A stretch of DNA of 64,000 bases. Source: Geothrix limicola. Its GTDB lineage: Bacteria; Acidobacteriota; Holophagae; Holophagales; Holophagaceae. Numbering within the stretch: position 1 is the stretch's first letter; each line of letters begins with the position of its first letter. The position numbers and the translations under genes were made by a program. Below the pieces are notes generated by a model that was not told where the DNA came from, made no database searches, and saw only the letters and a program-made list of their open reading frames with translations. The stretch is taken from assembly GCF_030268085.1 (NCBI RefSeq), contig NZ_BSDE01000005.1, positions 248,001-312,000 of the forward strand, read 5' to 3'. Shown one piece after another: positions 25,370 through 33,658 of the stretch.

Positions 25370-26101
25370 ATGTCAGGCCACAATAAATGGTCCACCATCA
25401 AGCACAAGAAGGGCGCCGCGGATGCCAAGCGGGGCAAGCTCTTCACCAAGATCCTGAAGGAAATCACCGTGGCGGCCCGCCTGGGTGGCGGCGACATCGG
25501 CAGCAACCCCCGCCTCCGCCTGGCCGTGGATCAGGCCAAGGGCAGCAACATGCCCAAGGACAACTGGGAACGTGCCATCAAGAAGGGCACCGGCGAACTC
25601 GAGGGCGTGACCTATGAGGAAGTCGTCTACGAGGGCTACGGCCCCGGCGGCGTCGCCATCCTCATCGAGGCCATGACCGACAACAAGAACCGCACCACGC
25701 CCGAGGTCCGCAGCTACTTCGCCAAGTTCGGCGGCGACCTCGGCGCCCAGGGCTCCGTGGCCTACCTGTTCAGCAAGCAGGGCCAGATTGTGGTGGAACC
25801 CGAGGTCTCCGAAGACAAGATCATGGAAGTGGCCCTGGAAGCCGGCGCCGACGACGTGATCAACGAGGGCGAAGCCTGGGTCATCAAGACCAGCCCCGAG
25901 GCCTACCAGGCCGTGAAGGATGCCGTGGACGCCGCCAAGCTCCCCGTCCTCGAAGCCAAGCTCATCATGGACCCCAGCACCAGCACCGCCCTCGAAGGCA
26001 GCAAGCTCACCAGCTTCCTCAAGCTCGTGGATCTGCTCGAGGACAACGACGACGTGCAGAACGTGTGGCACAACGGCGACTACGAGGAACCCGAAGACTG
26101 A
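25370..26101 (+). CDS. yebC: YebC/PmpR family protein
   Basis: 243 residues, full length for the family. The N-terminal three-helix hallmark [22 protein letters not shown] is intact, and the central and C-terminal domains have [17 protein letters not shown] and [17 protein letters not shown]. YebC proteins are known as regulators of quorum sensing or as translation factors that ease stalling at poly-proline (TACO1 group). The last 33 coding bases together with the stop are repeated 148 bp downstream (26067-26107 and 26215-26255). Confidence 0.9.
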   Translation: MSGHNKWSTIKHKKGAADAKRGKLFTKILKEITVAARLGGGDIGSNPRLRLAVDQAKGSNMPKDNWERAIKKGTGELEGVTYEEVVYEGYGPGGVAILIEAMTDNKNRTTPEVRSYFAKFGGDLGAQGSVAYLFSKQGQIVVEPEVSEDKIMEVALEAGADDVINEGEAWVIKTSPEAYQAVKDAVDAAKLPVLEAKLIMDPSTSTALEGSKLTSFLKLVDLLEDNDDVQNVWHNGDYEEPED

Positions 26102-26107
26102 GGTCCC
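26067..26107 (+). repeat. Direct repeat, copy 1 (end of yebC)
   Basis: A 41-bp sequence covering the last codons, the TGA and six bases beyond. It is identical to 26215-26255. Confidence 0.92.
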
Positions 26108-26144
26108 GTGCCACACGCCCTCCGGCCGCACGCGTTTCTGGCTG

Positions 26145-26209
26145 CCCCCGATCGCACGCCGCACTGCGGCGCGCTCCCACTCCCCGCTGCGCGGGCTCGC
26201 GGAGGGGGG
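26145..26209 (-). repeat. Dispersed structured element, copy C (diverged)
   Basis: On the minus strand the core GAGTGGGAGC is at 26182-26173. Flanking it are an inner hairpin (26183-26187 with 26191-26195) and a longer hairpin (26154-26162 with 26166-26174, loop ACT, one wobble pair). The closing stem is only CCCCC (26145-26149) with GGGGG (26204-26208). Sequence differs from A and B but the layout is the same. It lies between the two 41-bp repeats after yebC. Confidence 0.6.
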
Positions 26210-26214
26210 CCCCC

Positions 26215-26255
26215 GGCACAACGGCGACTACGAGGAACCCGAAGACTGAGGTCCC
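26215..26255 (+). repeat. Direct repeat, copy 2 (duplicated yebC end)
   Basis: Exact copy of 26067-26107, complete with the TGA. It has no start or reading frame of its own, and its presence implies a duplication tied to element C. Confidence 0.92.
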
Positions 26256-26274
26256 ACTCAATCCTCTTGGCAAG

Positions 26275-26300
26275 CTCAGGGCGCCTTTCGGCGCCCTGAG
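26275..26300. terminator. Terminator between yebC and the M14 peptidase
   Basis: A perfect 11-bp stem (26275-26285 with 26290-26300), loop TTTC, then TTATTCC on the plus strand. It lies next to the M14 stop codon (26301) and can serve both converging genes. Confidence 0.85.
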
Positions 26301-27950
26301 TTATTCCTGCGCCTTGGGTTCGGGCCGGGTCGTAACCAAGGCTGCCACGGATTCCCCACGCCCCAGGGCCAGGATGGGGAACCTGGGCGGCTCGCCCCAC
26401 ATGCCGTCGCCCCGGATGAGGGCGCTGTGGAAGACCCCCCAGAAGACGAGGCTGTCCGTGCTGCGCGGATCCAACAGGTAGAAGGCCAGACGGCCGAGGG
26501 GCTGGTCGAGGGGGATGTAGAGTGCCTGGTCCAGGTCCGCGGAGGTCCAAGGCATCTGCATCTTCTTCGAGGGGGGTTCGGCTTTCCAGGCGCCCTGCAG
26601 TTCGAGCGTGAACACGCCCTGGTAGGCGGAGGGCGATACCTTGCGGTTCGTCTCCTGGAAGTTCAGGATCGCGAGGCTGCGCGGCCGGGCGCTGCCCTTC
26701 ATCACCTTCAGGCCATGAGCCTGGAGCCTAGGCAGCACGGTGGGTGCGAAGGCCGGATCCACAAGGTACCCCGCCGGAGCCTCCACAAAATCCTGCCCCT
26801 CGAAGCCCACGAAACTCGGCAGGTTCAGGTGGGTGCGACTCTTCTCGCTGACGAGGCGCCCCTTCTCATCCCGGATCGGATCCACCCAGTCGAAGGCGGC
26901 CCGCTCGACCTCCTTCAGCTTCGCTGAAAGGGGCAGAAATACGGGGCCATGGTTCCATCCCGTGGTCCAGCGGGTCTGGGCATCGCGGATCTGGCTGCGG
27001 ATCTCGACACGGTGCTCCGCCATCCAGGCGAGGCAGCTCAGCACAAAGCGACGGGTGTCCGAGATGCGGTCGGGCCAGCTGCGGTAGACGTAGCTTTCCG
27101 AAAGCACCGCCAGGCGGTTGCGCAGCGCCGGGTAATTGGTCAGCAGCCGCGGATGGGCGTCGTAGGTTTCCCAGGCCGTGGGCGGCTTTTCCGGCGTGGG
27201 CTTGTAGGGCACGAAGTTGCCGTAGTCGTACGTGGGCATGCCCTCGGCCTTCAGCCGCTCGCGGATGTCCACCAGCATCTTGCGGTTGAAGGCGAGCAGA
27301 GCTTCGTCGGCGCCCAGGGTGCAGGCGGGGCCGTGGGTGAGGTGGAAGCCGTGCGTGCTGCCGTTGGTCGTGTGCAGATCCAGCACCGCCGCGGGATCGA
27401 AATCGCCGAGCATGGCGAGCAGCCAGCGCGTGTTGGGCGCCGCCACCTTCATGAGGTCGCGGTTGAGGTCGAGGCCCAGCGCGTTCTCGCGCCGTCCCAC
27501 GCCGCTTTCCGATGGATTGGGCTGCCAGGGCCGGATGGCCGGGTCCAACGCATCGGTGCCGTCGGCGTTGTAGGCGGGCATCACCACCAGATCGAGGTTC
27601 CTTCGCAGCAGCGGGTACTTCCCCTGCAACAGTTCCCGCAGGACCTGCTGGATCGCCTCCTTGCCTTCGACTTCGCCCGCGTGGATGTTGGCGTTCACGT
27701 AGACGCGCAGCGGGTCCGGGCCCGTACCCTTCAGGCGCCAGGCCAGCAGCGGCTTGCCCGTTTCCGTGGCGCGCGGCGCGCCCTTGGGCTGGTAGGGCTC
27801 CAGGCCTGGGGCCTCTTTGCGCAGGGCCTCCATGAAGGCGCGGACCTCGGCCACGGTCGAGGTCCGCCGAAGGTCCGTGCGTTCAGGCGTGGTTTGTGGC
27901 CACCCGGCGAAGAGGGAACTCCCCGCCAGGAACAGCGCGAGCGCACGCAT
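26301..27950 (-). CDS. Exported M14 family zinc carboxypeptidase
   Basis: 549 residues with a short signal sequence (about 1-16). The zinc ligands are H90 and E93 (NIHAGEVEG) and H193 (LDLHTTNG). DLNRD (161-165) is the usual substrate-binding segment, and the general-base Glu is probably in the LSESYVYRSW motif near residue 290. Residues 370-549 are beta-rich and probably an accessory domain. It is likely a periplasmic or secreted peptidase of the broad M14 group. It follows the membrane protein gene by 3 bp, so the two are probably co-translated. Confidence 0.85.
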   Translation of the reverse strand: MRALALFLAGSSLFAGWPQTTPERTDLRRTSTVAEVRAFMEALRKEAPGLEPYQPKGAPRATETGKPLLAWRLKGTGPDPLRVYVNANIHAGEVEGKEAIQQVLRELLQGKYPLLRRNLDLVVMPAYNADGTDALDPAIRPWQPNPSESGVGRRENALGLDLNRDLMKVAAPNTRWLLAMLGDFDPAAVLDLHTTNGSTHGFHLTHGPACTLGADEALLAFNRKMLVDIRERLKAEGMPTYDYGNFVPYKPTPEKPPTAWETYDAHPRLLTNYPALRNRLAVLSESYVYRSWPDRISDTRRFVLSCLAWMAEHRVEIRSQIRDAQTRWTTGWNHGPVFLPLSAKLKEVERAAFDWVDPIRDEKGRLVSEKSRTHLNLPSFVGFEGQDFVEAPAGYLVDPAFAPTVLPRLQAHGLKVMKGSARPRSLAILNFQETNRKVSPSAYQGVFTLELQGAWKAEPPSKKMQMPWTSADLDQALYIPLDQPLGRLAFYLLDPRSTDSLVFWGVFHSALIRGDGMWGEPPRFPILALGRGESVAALVTTRPEPKAQE

Positions 27951-27953
27951 GGA

Positions 27954-28424
27954 TCAGTGGGTCTGGGAGGTGACCACGGCCGCGGCGGGAAGCTCCGGAG
28001 TGGTCTTCAGGCGGCTGCCGAACAGGCCCTTGTTGTAGACCGTGAAACTGGCGGCGAGGAAGAGCACCAGGGCCAGCAAGGCCGAACCGCGCTTGCCCGC
28101 GGCGAGGGCCTTGGGGGTCATTTCAGACAGGCCCACGAGCACGAAGACCAACAGCAGTTTGATGTGGAAATAATGGCCGTTCTTCAGGGGATTCTGACCG
28201 CCCTGAATGAGCATCACCAACAGCACGATGCCGACGATGAGCGCGAGCCGGAAGGGCCAGGCCACGAACTTCGCCCAGACCGTCGCCGCGAGGCCCCTGA
28301 GTTCCTCCTTGCCTTCCTCGAAGCCCGACAGCAGAAGGGCCACCACGGCAGCGCCACCTCCCGCTGCCAGGACGACGAAGTGCAGCCAGCGAAGGACATT
28401 CACAGCTTCGAGCTTCAGATTCAT
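27954..28424 (-). CDS. Four-TM membrane protein, function unknown
   Basis: 156 residues from the ATG at 28424, which has GAGG five bases upstream; a GTG at 28430 is a weaker choice. Four hydrophobic helices: about 11-32, 51-75, 87-107 and 112-130. Histidines within or near helices (WLHFVVLA, GHYFHIKLLL) echo the SirB/CopD-like four-helix proteins that hold haem or metal, but that is only a resemblance. It is directly upstream of the M14 peptidase gene on the same strand. Confidence 0.6.
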   Translation of the reverse strand: MNLKLEAVNVLRWLHFVVLAAGGGAAVVALLLSGFEEGKEELRGLAATVWAKFVAWPFRLALIVGIVLLVMLIQGGQNPLKNGHYFHIKLLLVFVLVGLSEMTPKALAAGKRGSALLALVLFLAASFTVYNKGLFGSRLKTTPELPAAAVVTSQTH

Positions 28425-28473
28425 GATCACCTCGGGAAGAAGGCTTCAGGGTATCAGAGCGTCTGATCGGAAT

Positions 28474-28562
28474 GAGTGGGGAGACCGCCCACTCGTCTTC
28501 GCTCGCGCTTCGTCCCCCCTTTGACCCCCACGTGAGGCCTGGGCCGAGCCCAGACCTCACGT
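28474..28562. promoter_or_regulatory. Two hairpins in the spacer upstream of the oxidoreductase gene
   Basis: First, GAGTGGG (28474-28480) pairs with CCCACTC (28488-28494). Second, a 15-nt arm (28530-28544) pairs with 28548-28562 with one mismatch and a 3-nt loop, ending 30 bp before the start codon. Neither is followed by T residues, so they may be regulatory RNA or repeats rather than terminators. Confidence 0.55.
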
Positions 28563-28592
28563 CTGATAGGCTGGGTCTGTCAGGAGGATGTC

Positions 28593-29558
28593 ATGTCCAA
28601 GCTTCGCGTGGCCGTCGTCGGTGTGGGGCATTTGGGCCAACACCATGCCCGGATCGCCGCCTCGGCCCCCGACGCCATCCTGAGGGCCGTGGTGGATCCC
28701 GATCCCGCGCGCGGCCCGGAGATCGCCGCCAAGTTCGATGCGCCCTGGGCCGCCTCCCTGGATCAGGTGCTGGCCGAGGTGGACGCGGTGCAGATCGCCG
28801 CGCCGACGGGCTTCCACCATGCCCTCGGGCTCCAGGCCCTGAAGGCCGGCAAGCACGTGCTGATGGAAAAGCCCCTCGCCGCCACCCTCGACGAAGGCGT
28901 CGCCCTGCTGAAGGCCCTGGCCGAAACCCGCGCCACCAAGCCCGGCCTCGTGGCACAGGTGGGCCATCTGGAACGCTTCAACCCGGCGGTCGCCGCCCTA
29001 CGCAGCCGCGGCTTCAAGCCCCGCTTCCTCGAGGCGGTCCGCGTCTCGCCCTTCCCCGCCCGCAGCCTCGAAGTCGACGTGGTGATGGACGTGATGATCC
29101 ACGACCTGGACCTGCTGCGCGCCCTCGTCGGCCGCCCGGTCATCGATGTGGAAGCCGTGGGCATCCCGGTGCTCACGCCCTACGCCGATCTCGTGAACGC
29201 GCGCCTGAAGTTCGAAGGCGGCGCCTTCGCGACGGTCACCGCCAGCCGGGTGGCGCGCAAGAAGGAGCGCACGCTGCGTGCCTTCGGCGACAAGGAATAC
29301 GCCAGCCTCGATTTCGCGGCCCAGAAGCTCGAACTGCTGCGCCTCGTCATGGGCCCGGACGGCCCCCAGGTGCAGCCAGAGACCGCCGACATCGAGGAGG
29401 GCGAACCCCTGCGCCTGGAAATCGAGGCCTTCCACGCCGCCTGCCTCGGCCGCAGCCAGGAGGGCGTCACCTGGGAAGAAGGCCAGGAGGCCATGCGCGT
29501 GGCGGATCAGGTGCAGAAGGCCGTCGCCAAAAGCCTGGCGGACATCGGCAGGTCGTGA
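28593..29558 (+). CDS. Gfo/Idh/MocA family oxidoreductase
   Basis: 321 residues. The NAD(P)-binding GVGHLGQHH (10-18) and the EKP motif (92-94, in MEKPLAATLDE) are the family hallmarks; the catalytic-region histidine is in VMIHDLDLL. VGHLERFNPAV recalls the sugar-nucleotide 3-dehydrogenases found in lipid A gene clusters (GnnA-like), but no lpx genes are adjacent, so that is a guess. Substrate unknown. The stop overlaps the next start (GTGA). Confidence 0.85.
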   Translation: MSKLRVAVVGVGHLGQHHARIAASAPDAILRAVVDPDPARGPEIAAKFDAPWAASLDQVLAEVDAVQIAAPTGFHHALGLQALKAGKHVLMEKPLAATLDEGVALLKALAETRATKPGLVAQVGHLERFNPAVAALRSRGFKPRFLEAVRVSPFPARSLEVDVVMDVMIHDLDLLRALVGRPVIDVEAVGIPVLTPYADLVNARLKFEGGAFATVTASRVARKKERTLRAFGDKEYASLDFAAQKLELLRLVMGPDGPQVQPETADIEEGEPLRLEIEAFHAACLGRSQEGVTWEEGQEAMRVADQVQKAVAKSLADIGRS

Positions 29559-30508
29559 GCTGGTTCTACGACCTCGCCTCGCTCACCAAGCCCCTGGTGA
29601 CGGCGCCGCTGGCGCTGGCCTTCCTGGATCTGGAGGCCGATCGGCGCTGGGCCCTCGGCTTCCATGACCGCGAGGCACCGCTCACCGTCCGGCAGTTGCT
29701 TTCGCATAGCTCGGGCCTGCCGCCCTGGCGGCCCTTCACGGGTGAACCCGTGGCCGAACAGCTGCGCCGCGATGTGCCCGAACACGCGCTCCTGCGCCCC
29801 GCCACACCGGGCCTCGCGACCTATTCGGACCTGAACTACCGCCTGCTGGCCGAACTGCTGGAAGCGGAGAGCGGGCTTCCCTTCGCGCGGCTCGGCACGA
29901 CCAGCGGCCTCAACCCTGCGCCCTGGTCGGCGGCTCCCATCGAGGTTCCGGATGGACCTGACGCCGCAGCCTGGGCCCTGGCCACCAACGAGCCGCTTCC
30001 GCCCCGAAGGCCCGACCTGCCCCATGACGCCAATGCCCGCGCGGGCATGCGCGGCCACGCGGGGTTCGGCACCACCGCCGATCAGCTTCGCGTCGCCCTG
30101 GCTCGCTGGGTCGCTGCGGGCTGGCCCGCACACATGGCCGTGGAAGAAGCCGAAGGGGAGGGCGGCACCCGGTGGGGCCTGGGCCTCCAGGTGGCCTTCA
30201 AGGGCGGGGGAAGATTTGGACAGTTGTTGTCGAGAATTCCTGCTGGCTCCGGAATCCATGTCCTGGAGGATTCCACCCAGGACGCGCCGCCCGAGGCCCC
30301 GCCCCTCGAAGCGGAAGCCGGACCGCCCTCAGGGTGGTGGTTCCACCTGGGCTACACGGGGCCGGCCCTCTTCTTCCGTCCGGATGGATGCTGCCTGGCC
30401 TTGCTCTGCCATCGGCTGGGCCCGGGAGGCAGCCTGCTGGATGCCGAATCCCTCCGCCGTCGGCGCTGGGCGGCCCTGGCGCGATTCGTGGGACAATCCG
30501 GCGGATGA
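29555..30508 (+). CDS. Serine beta-lactamase-like hydrolase (short N-terminus)
   Basis: 317 residues from a GTG at 29555 that overlaps the oxidoreductase stop. The nucleophile motif is S9-L-T-K12 (LASLTKPL). Other fold landmarks are LLSHSSGLPPW, the YSDLNY (Tyr-x-Asn type) motif and GHAGFGTTADQL. Class C-like hydrolases usually have 40-60 residues before the SxxK serine; here there are only eight, so the opening strand pair is missing. No earlier in-frame start lies outside the oxidoreductase gene. It may be a compact esterase, or the start region may have been lost. Confidence 0.7.
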   Translation: MSWFYDLASLTKPLVTAPLALAFLDLEADRRWALGFHDREAPLTVRQLLSHSSGLPPWRPFTGEPVAEQLRRDVPEHALLRPATPGLATYSDLNYRLLAELLEAESGLPFARLGTTSGLNPAPWSAAPIEVPDGPDAAAWALATNEPLPPRRPDLPHDANARAGMRGHAGFGTTADQLRVALARWVAAGWPAHMAVEEAEGEGGTRWGLGLQVAFKGGGRFGQLLSRIPAGSGIHVLEDSTQDAPPEAPPLEAEAGPPSGWWFHLGYTGPALFFRPDGCCLALLCHRLGPGGSLLDAESLRRRRWAALARFVGQSGG

Positions 30509-32622
30509 AGCGCCTTCCCGTTCCCGCCCTGGTTCTGACCATCGTCTCCGCCGCCCCTGCGCTCGTCGCCGCCCAGCCTCCTCTGCGGATCGGCCTCGAC
30601 ACCCAGGCCACCGAATGGATCGTCTCGCTTGAGGGTGGTGGCCAGATCTGCGACCGGTCGGGAAAACCGCTGATGAAGCTGGCGCCCGACGAGAAGCTGC
30701 GCATCTGGTGGGACAGCCGGGGCCTGTCGGATCCCACCGCCGAATATCGCATCCAGGTCGGCAAGCCCCACACGGCCGCGGAGGCCGCCACGCTGATGAA
30801 GCGCCTGAAAGAGTTGGGCGAGGCGCCCGACCGGCTGAAGATCCCGGATGCCGACACCTGGCGGGTCGTCACGGGTCATTTCCGGGAAGCCCGCGAGGCC
30901 GAGCCCGTGCTCCAGAAGCTTCAGGACCTGGGCTTCGAGGAACTCTGGGTGGCCACCGAACCGCGCCCCAACCAGCCCCACAAGGGCCGCGCCCTCTACG
31001 CCGTCACCGACCGTTACGAGCGCCGGGCCCTGCCGCTGGAGGGCGTGTGGCTGAAGCCCACCGGAGATCTGACCGCACTGCAGGGCAAGGGACGCTACCG
31101 CGGCAAGGTCGAGATCTTTCCCAACGCCCAGGGCCGGCTTACCGTCGTGAACACCCTGGATCTGGAGACCTACCTTCGGGGCGTGGTGCCGAAGGAAATG
31201 GGCGCCTGGGAATTCCCGAACCTCGAGGCGCTGAAGGCCCAGGCCGTGGCGGCGCGCACCTATGCCGTCGCCAACCGCGGCAAGCGCGCGGCGGACGGCT
31301 TCGACATGGGCGATACCGTGGCGGACCAGGTCTACGGCGGCCGAGACGGCGAGCAGTCCCTCACGGACCGCGCCGTCCAGGAGACCGAGGGCCTCTTCGC
31401 CACCTACGGCGGCAAGCCCATCCAGGCCCTCTTCATGGCCAACTGCGGCGGCCACACCACGGATGTCAGCCAGGTCTTCGGCGGCGAGGCGCCCTACCTC
31501 CGCGCCGTTCCCTGCTACCCGGCCAAACCCCTCACCCTGCCCTACAGCTCGGGCCAGCCCACCACCTCCGAAATCCAACAGCCCTGGCTGAGCTGGGAGC
31601 TGCTGCGCCTCGCCTCGGTGGCCATTCCGGCCTCCTGGCTGTCCGGCGAGCGCCTGGCCAAACCGGCGAGCCAGGGCGATCTGGCCGAACCCGTGCGGCT
31701 CCTCCAGCAGCGCCTCGGCGTGGAGGCCCAGCCCCTGGCGCGGGAGGGGAACCTCTACCTCGGCCTGGCCCGGGCCTTCGGCTTCCAGCGCCTGGTGGAA
31801 GGCCAGGAGCGGCCCCAGGACGCCGCCTACTTCCTGCCGGCGGCCCTCCCCGAGGATCGGCTGCTGGCGACCTTCCTCACCCGCCGCGGCATCGTGCCGG
31901 CCTCGGCCTGGGCCGCTTCTGAACCCGTCCCGCTCCGCCAGGCCCTCCAGGTGCTCGGGCGTCTGTGGCAGGAGTTGGAAGCTTTCGCACCCGGCGAAGG
32001 CTCCCTGCTCGCGGATCGCCAGGTGCGCCGCAAGCGGGGCGGACCCGAGCCCCTGGCCCTCGCCTCCAGCCTGCTGCTGGCCGAAGAGGGCCCCGACGGC
32101 AGCTTGCGCCTCGTACCCAACGCCGAGATCCAGGTGGGCGACCGCCTGAAGTGGATTCCCGGCGAAGGGGGTCCCGCCCAGGTGCTGGTGCGGCGCCTCG
32201 ATCCCGACGGCGCAGCCTGGGACCGCTACAACCCCACGGCCCACTGGCGGGTGGAATACACCGAGGCCGACCTGTTGGACACGGTGCGCAAGCGCATCAA
32301 GGTCCCGGGCATCCGCGAACTGAAGGCCGACTACAACGATCAGGGCCGGGTGCAGGATCTGACCCTCGTCGACACCCAGGGCCGGCCTCACCGGGTGCAC
32401 GGCATGCACATCCGCGGCCTGCTCGGCCTCAAGGACAACGTCTTCCGCTGGCTTACGGTGGGCCAGGGAGCCAGCCGCCGCTGGATCTTCTACGGCCGGG
32501 GCTGGGGCCACGGCCTGGGCATGTGCCAGACCGGCGCCTATGGCATGGCTCTGGAAGGCGCCTCCTTCCAGCAGATCCTTCAGCATTACTACCCCGGCAT
32601 GAACCTCCAGCGGGTCGATTGA
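30505..32622 (+). CDS. SpoIID/LytB-domain protein with SPOR-like repeats
   Basis: 705 residues starting ATGA across the hydrolase stop. Signal peptide 1-22 (LVAAQ). Residues 80-152 look like one or two SPOR-type repeats (YRIQVGKPHTAAEAATLMKRL, WRVVTGHFREAREAEPVLQKL). The SpoIID fold starts near 180 with YLRGVVPKEM (catalytic-type E231) and NCGGHT, and closes with GRGWGHGLGMCQTGAYGMA and HYYPG near 660-700. Between these lies an insert of roughly 150 residues. SpoIID is a peptidoglycan lytic transglycosylase; this suggests a role in cell wall remodelling. Confidence 0.8.
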   Translation: MKRLPVPALVLTIVSAAPALVAAQPPLRIGLDTQATEWIVSLEGGGQICDRSGKPLMKLAPDEKLRIWWDSRGLSDPTAEYRIQVGKPHTAAEAATLMKRLKELGEAPDRLKIPDADTWRVVTGHFREAREAEPVLQKLQDLGFEELWVATEPRPNQPHKGRALYAVTDRYERRALPLEGVWLKPTGDLTALQGKGRYRGKVEIFPNAQGRLTVVNTLDLETYLRGVVPKEMGAWEFPNLEALKAQAVAARTYAVANRGKRAADGFDMGDTVADQVYGGRDGEQSLTDRAVQETEGLFATYGGKPIQALFMANCGGHTTDVSQVFGGEAPYLRAVPCYPAKPLTLPYSSGQPTTSEIQQPWLSWELLRLASVAIPASWLSGERLAKPASQGDLAEPVRLLQQRLGVEAQPLAREGNLYLGLARAFGFQRLVEGQERPQDAAYFLPAALPEDRLLATFLTRRGIVPASAWAASEPVPLRQALQVLGRLWQELEAFAPGEGSLLADRQVRRKRGGPEPLALASSLLLAEEGPDGSLRLVPNAEIQVGDRLKWIPGEGGPAQVLVRRLDPDGAAWDRYNPTAHWRVEYTEADLLDTVRKRIKVPGIRELKADYNDQGRVQDLTLVDTQGRPHRVHGMHIRGLLGLKDNVFRWLTVGQGASRRWIFYGRGWGHGLGMCQTGAYGMALEGASFQQILQHYYPGMNLQRVD

Positions 32623-32702
32623 CTTTTTGTCGTCAATTCCCATCCAGGGATTGACGGGGAGGGTGAACCGCCCCAGGTTTCCCTTCCATCGGGAGACTGG
32701 GT

Positions 32703-33650
32703 ATGGCTATGGACGCTTGGATCCTCAGTGCGCCGCTGAAGGTGCTGCGGCAGGAGGATCATCCGTACCACGAAACCACCCTGGCCACCCTGGGGCGCCA
32801 CGAGCTCGGCCTCTGCCGCTGCGAAACGGCGGCAGGCATGGGCAGCGAACTCTTCCTGGACGGCCAATCCATCTTCCTGCCCGGGGCTTCCGCCCCCGGC
32901 CGCCCCTGGTTCGACCTCTGCCGGGAACTCGGCTACGAGCCCGCCCGGCACTGGGACTGGGATCCGGCGCTCATCCTCTTCCATCAGGTCATTCCCGCCC
33001 TAGCGGCGGACTGGCACGAACCGCCCCTGAGCCTGAACGCCCAGGGCCTGCCCGATGGCGTGCTCAGCCTCGCCGGGCTGCGGCAGACTTTCGTCGAGGC
33101 CGTGGCCCGGCTCCGGCGTGAACTCACAGGCCCCGTGGGTGCCAAGGTGGCCGAGACCTTCGAATGGCTGCCCCTGCGGGCCGTGGTCTTCCATGACGAC
33201 GCCCAGCTGCCGCTGGATTTCGAAGGCACGGGCCCCTGCGGCCGGGTCTCGCTCTGGCTGGGCATCCACCGGGATCGCCCCGTGGTCATCGATGGGCAGT
33301 CCCCCGCCTCGGTGTCGCGCCGCTGGGTCGTCGAGGATCTGGGGGATCGCTCCGCGGCGGAGGCCTTCCTGCAGGCCGCGGGCCTGGAACCCGAGCCCCC
33401 GAAGGGCTTCGAGGCCATCCTCCAGTCCGCGCTGAAAGATCTCTGCCACTGGATGGAGGGCCCGCTGGATGCCTACCGGCGCACCTATCCCGTGGGCATC
33501 CCCTGGCACCACGGCCGACGGGAACGGCTGCTGGGCCGCACGATCATCGATGTCCGCTTCGGCGACCACCCCATGCTCATCCTCGACGACGGCACCGAGG
33601 TCGCCATCAGCCCGGATCCCGTGCCCACCTGGGAGCATGGCGGGATCTGA
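32703..33650 (+). CDS. Conserved-looking protein of unknown function
   Basis: 315 residues; the ATG at 32703 has GGGAG seven bases upstream. The protein is soluble, with no signal peptide and many Trp/Pro/His residues (for example HWDWDPALILFHQVIPALAADWHEPP). The codon pattern matches its neighbours, so I take it as a real gene. I recognise no motif. It ends 9 bp before the end of the convergent deaminase gene. Confidence 0.55.
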   Translation: MAMDAWILSAPLKVLRQEDHPYHETTLATLGRHELGLCRCETAAGMGSELFLDGQSIFLPGASAPGRPWFDLCRELGYEPARHWDWDPALILFHQVIPALAADWHEPPLSLNAQGLPDGVLSLAGLRQTFVEAVARLRRELTGPVGAKVAETFEWLPLRAVVFHDDAQLPLDFEGTGPCGRVSLWLGIHRDRPVVIDGQSPASVSRRWVVEDLGDRSAAEAFLQAAGLEPEPPKGFEAILQSALKDLCHWMEGPLDAYRRTYPVGIPWHHGRRERLLGRTIIDVRFGDHPMLILDDGTEVAISPDPVPTWEHGGI

Positions 33651-33658
33651 ACGGCCGC

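Noticed and set aside
28485-28532. A fourth copy of the structured element (CCCACTCGTCTTCGCTCGCG resembles the core on the other strand)
   Set aside because: The core is similar, but the inner hairpin and closing stem are not formed, and a different hairpin uses the CCCACTC. I list the hairpins only and leave kinship open.
28472-30508. A long open frame of 678 codons spanning the oxidoreductase and hydrolase
   Set aside because: Its first 360 codons run in another frame over the well-supported oxidoreductase gene and read as Arg/Pro/Gly-rich nonsense. Only the part from 29555 is a gene.
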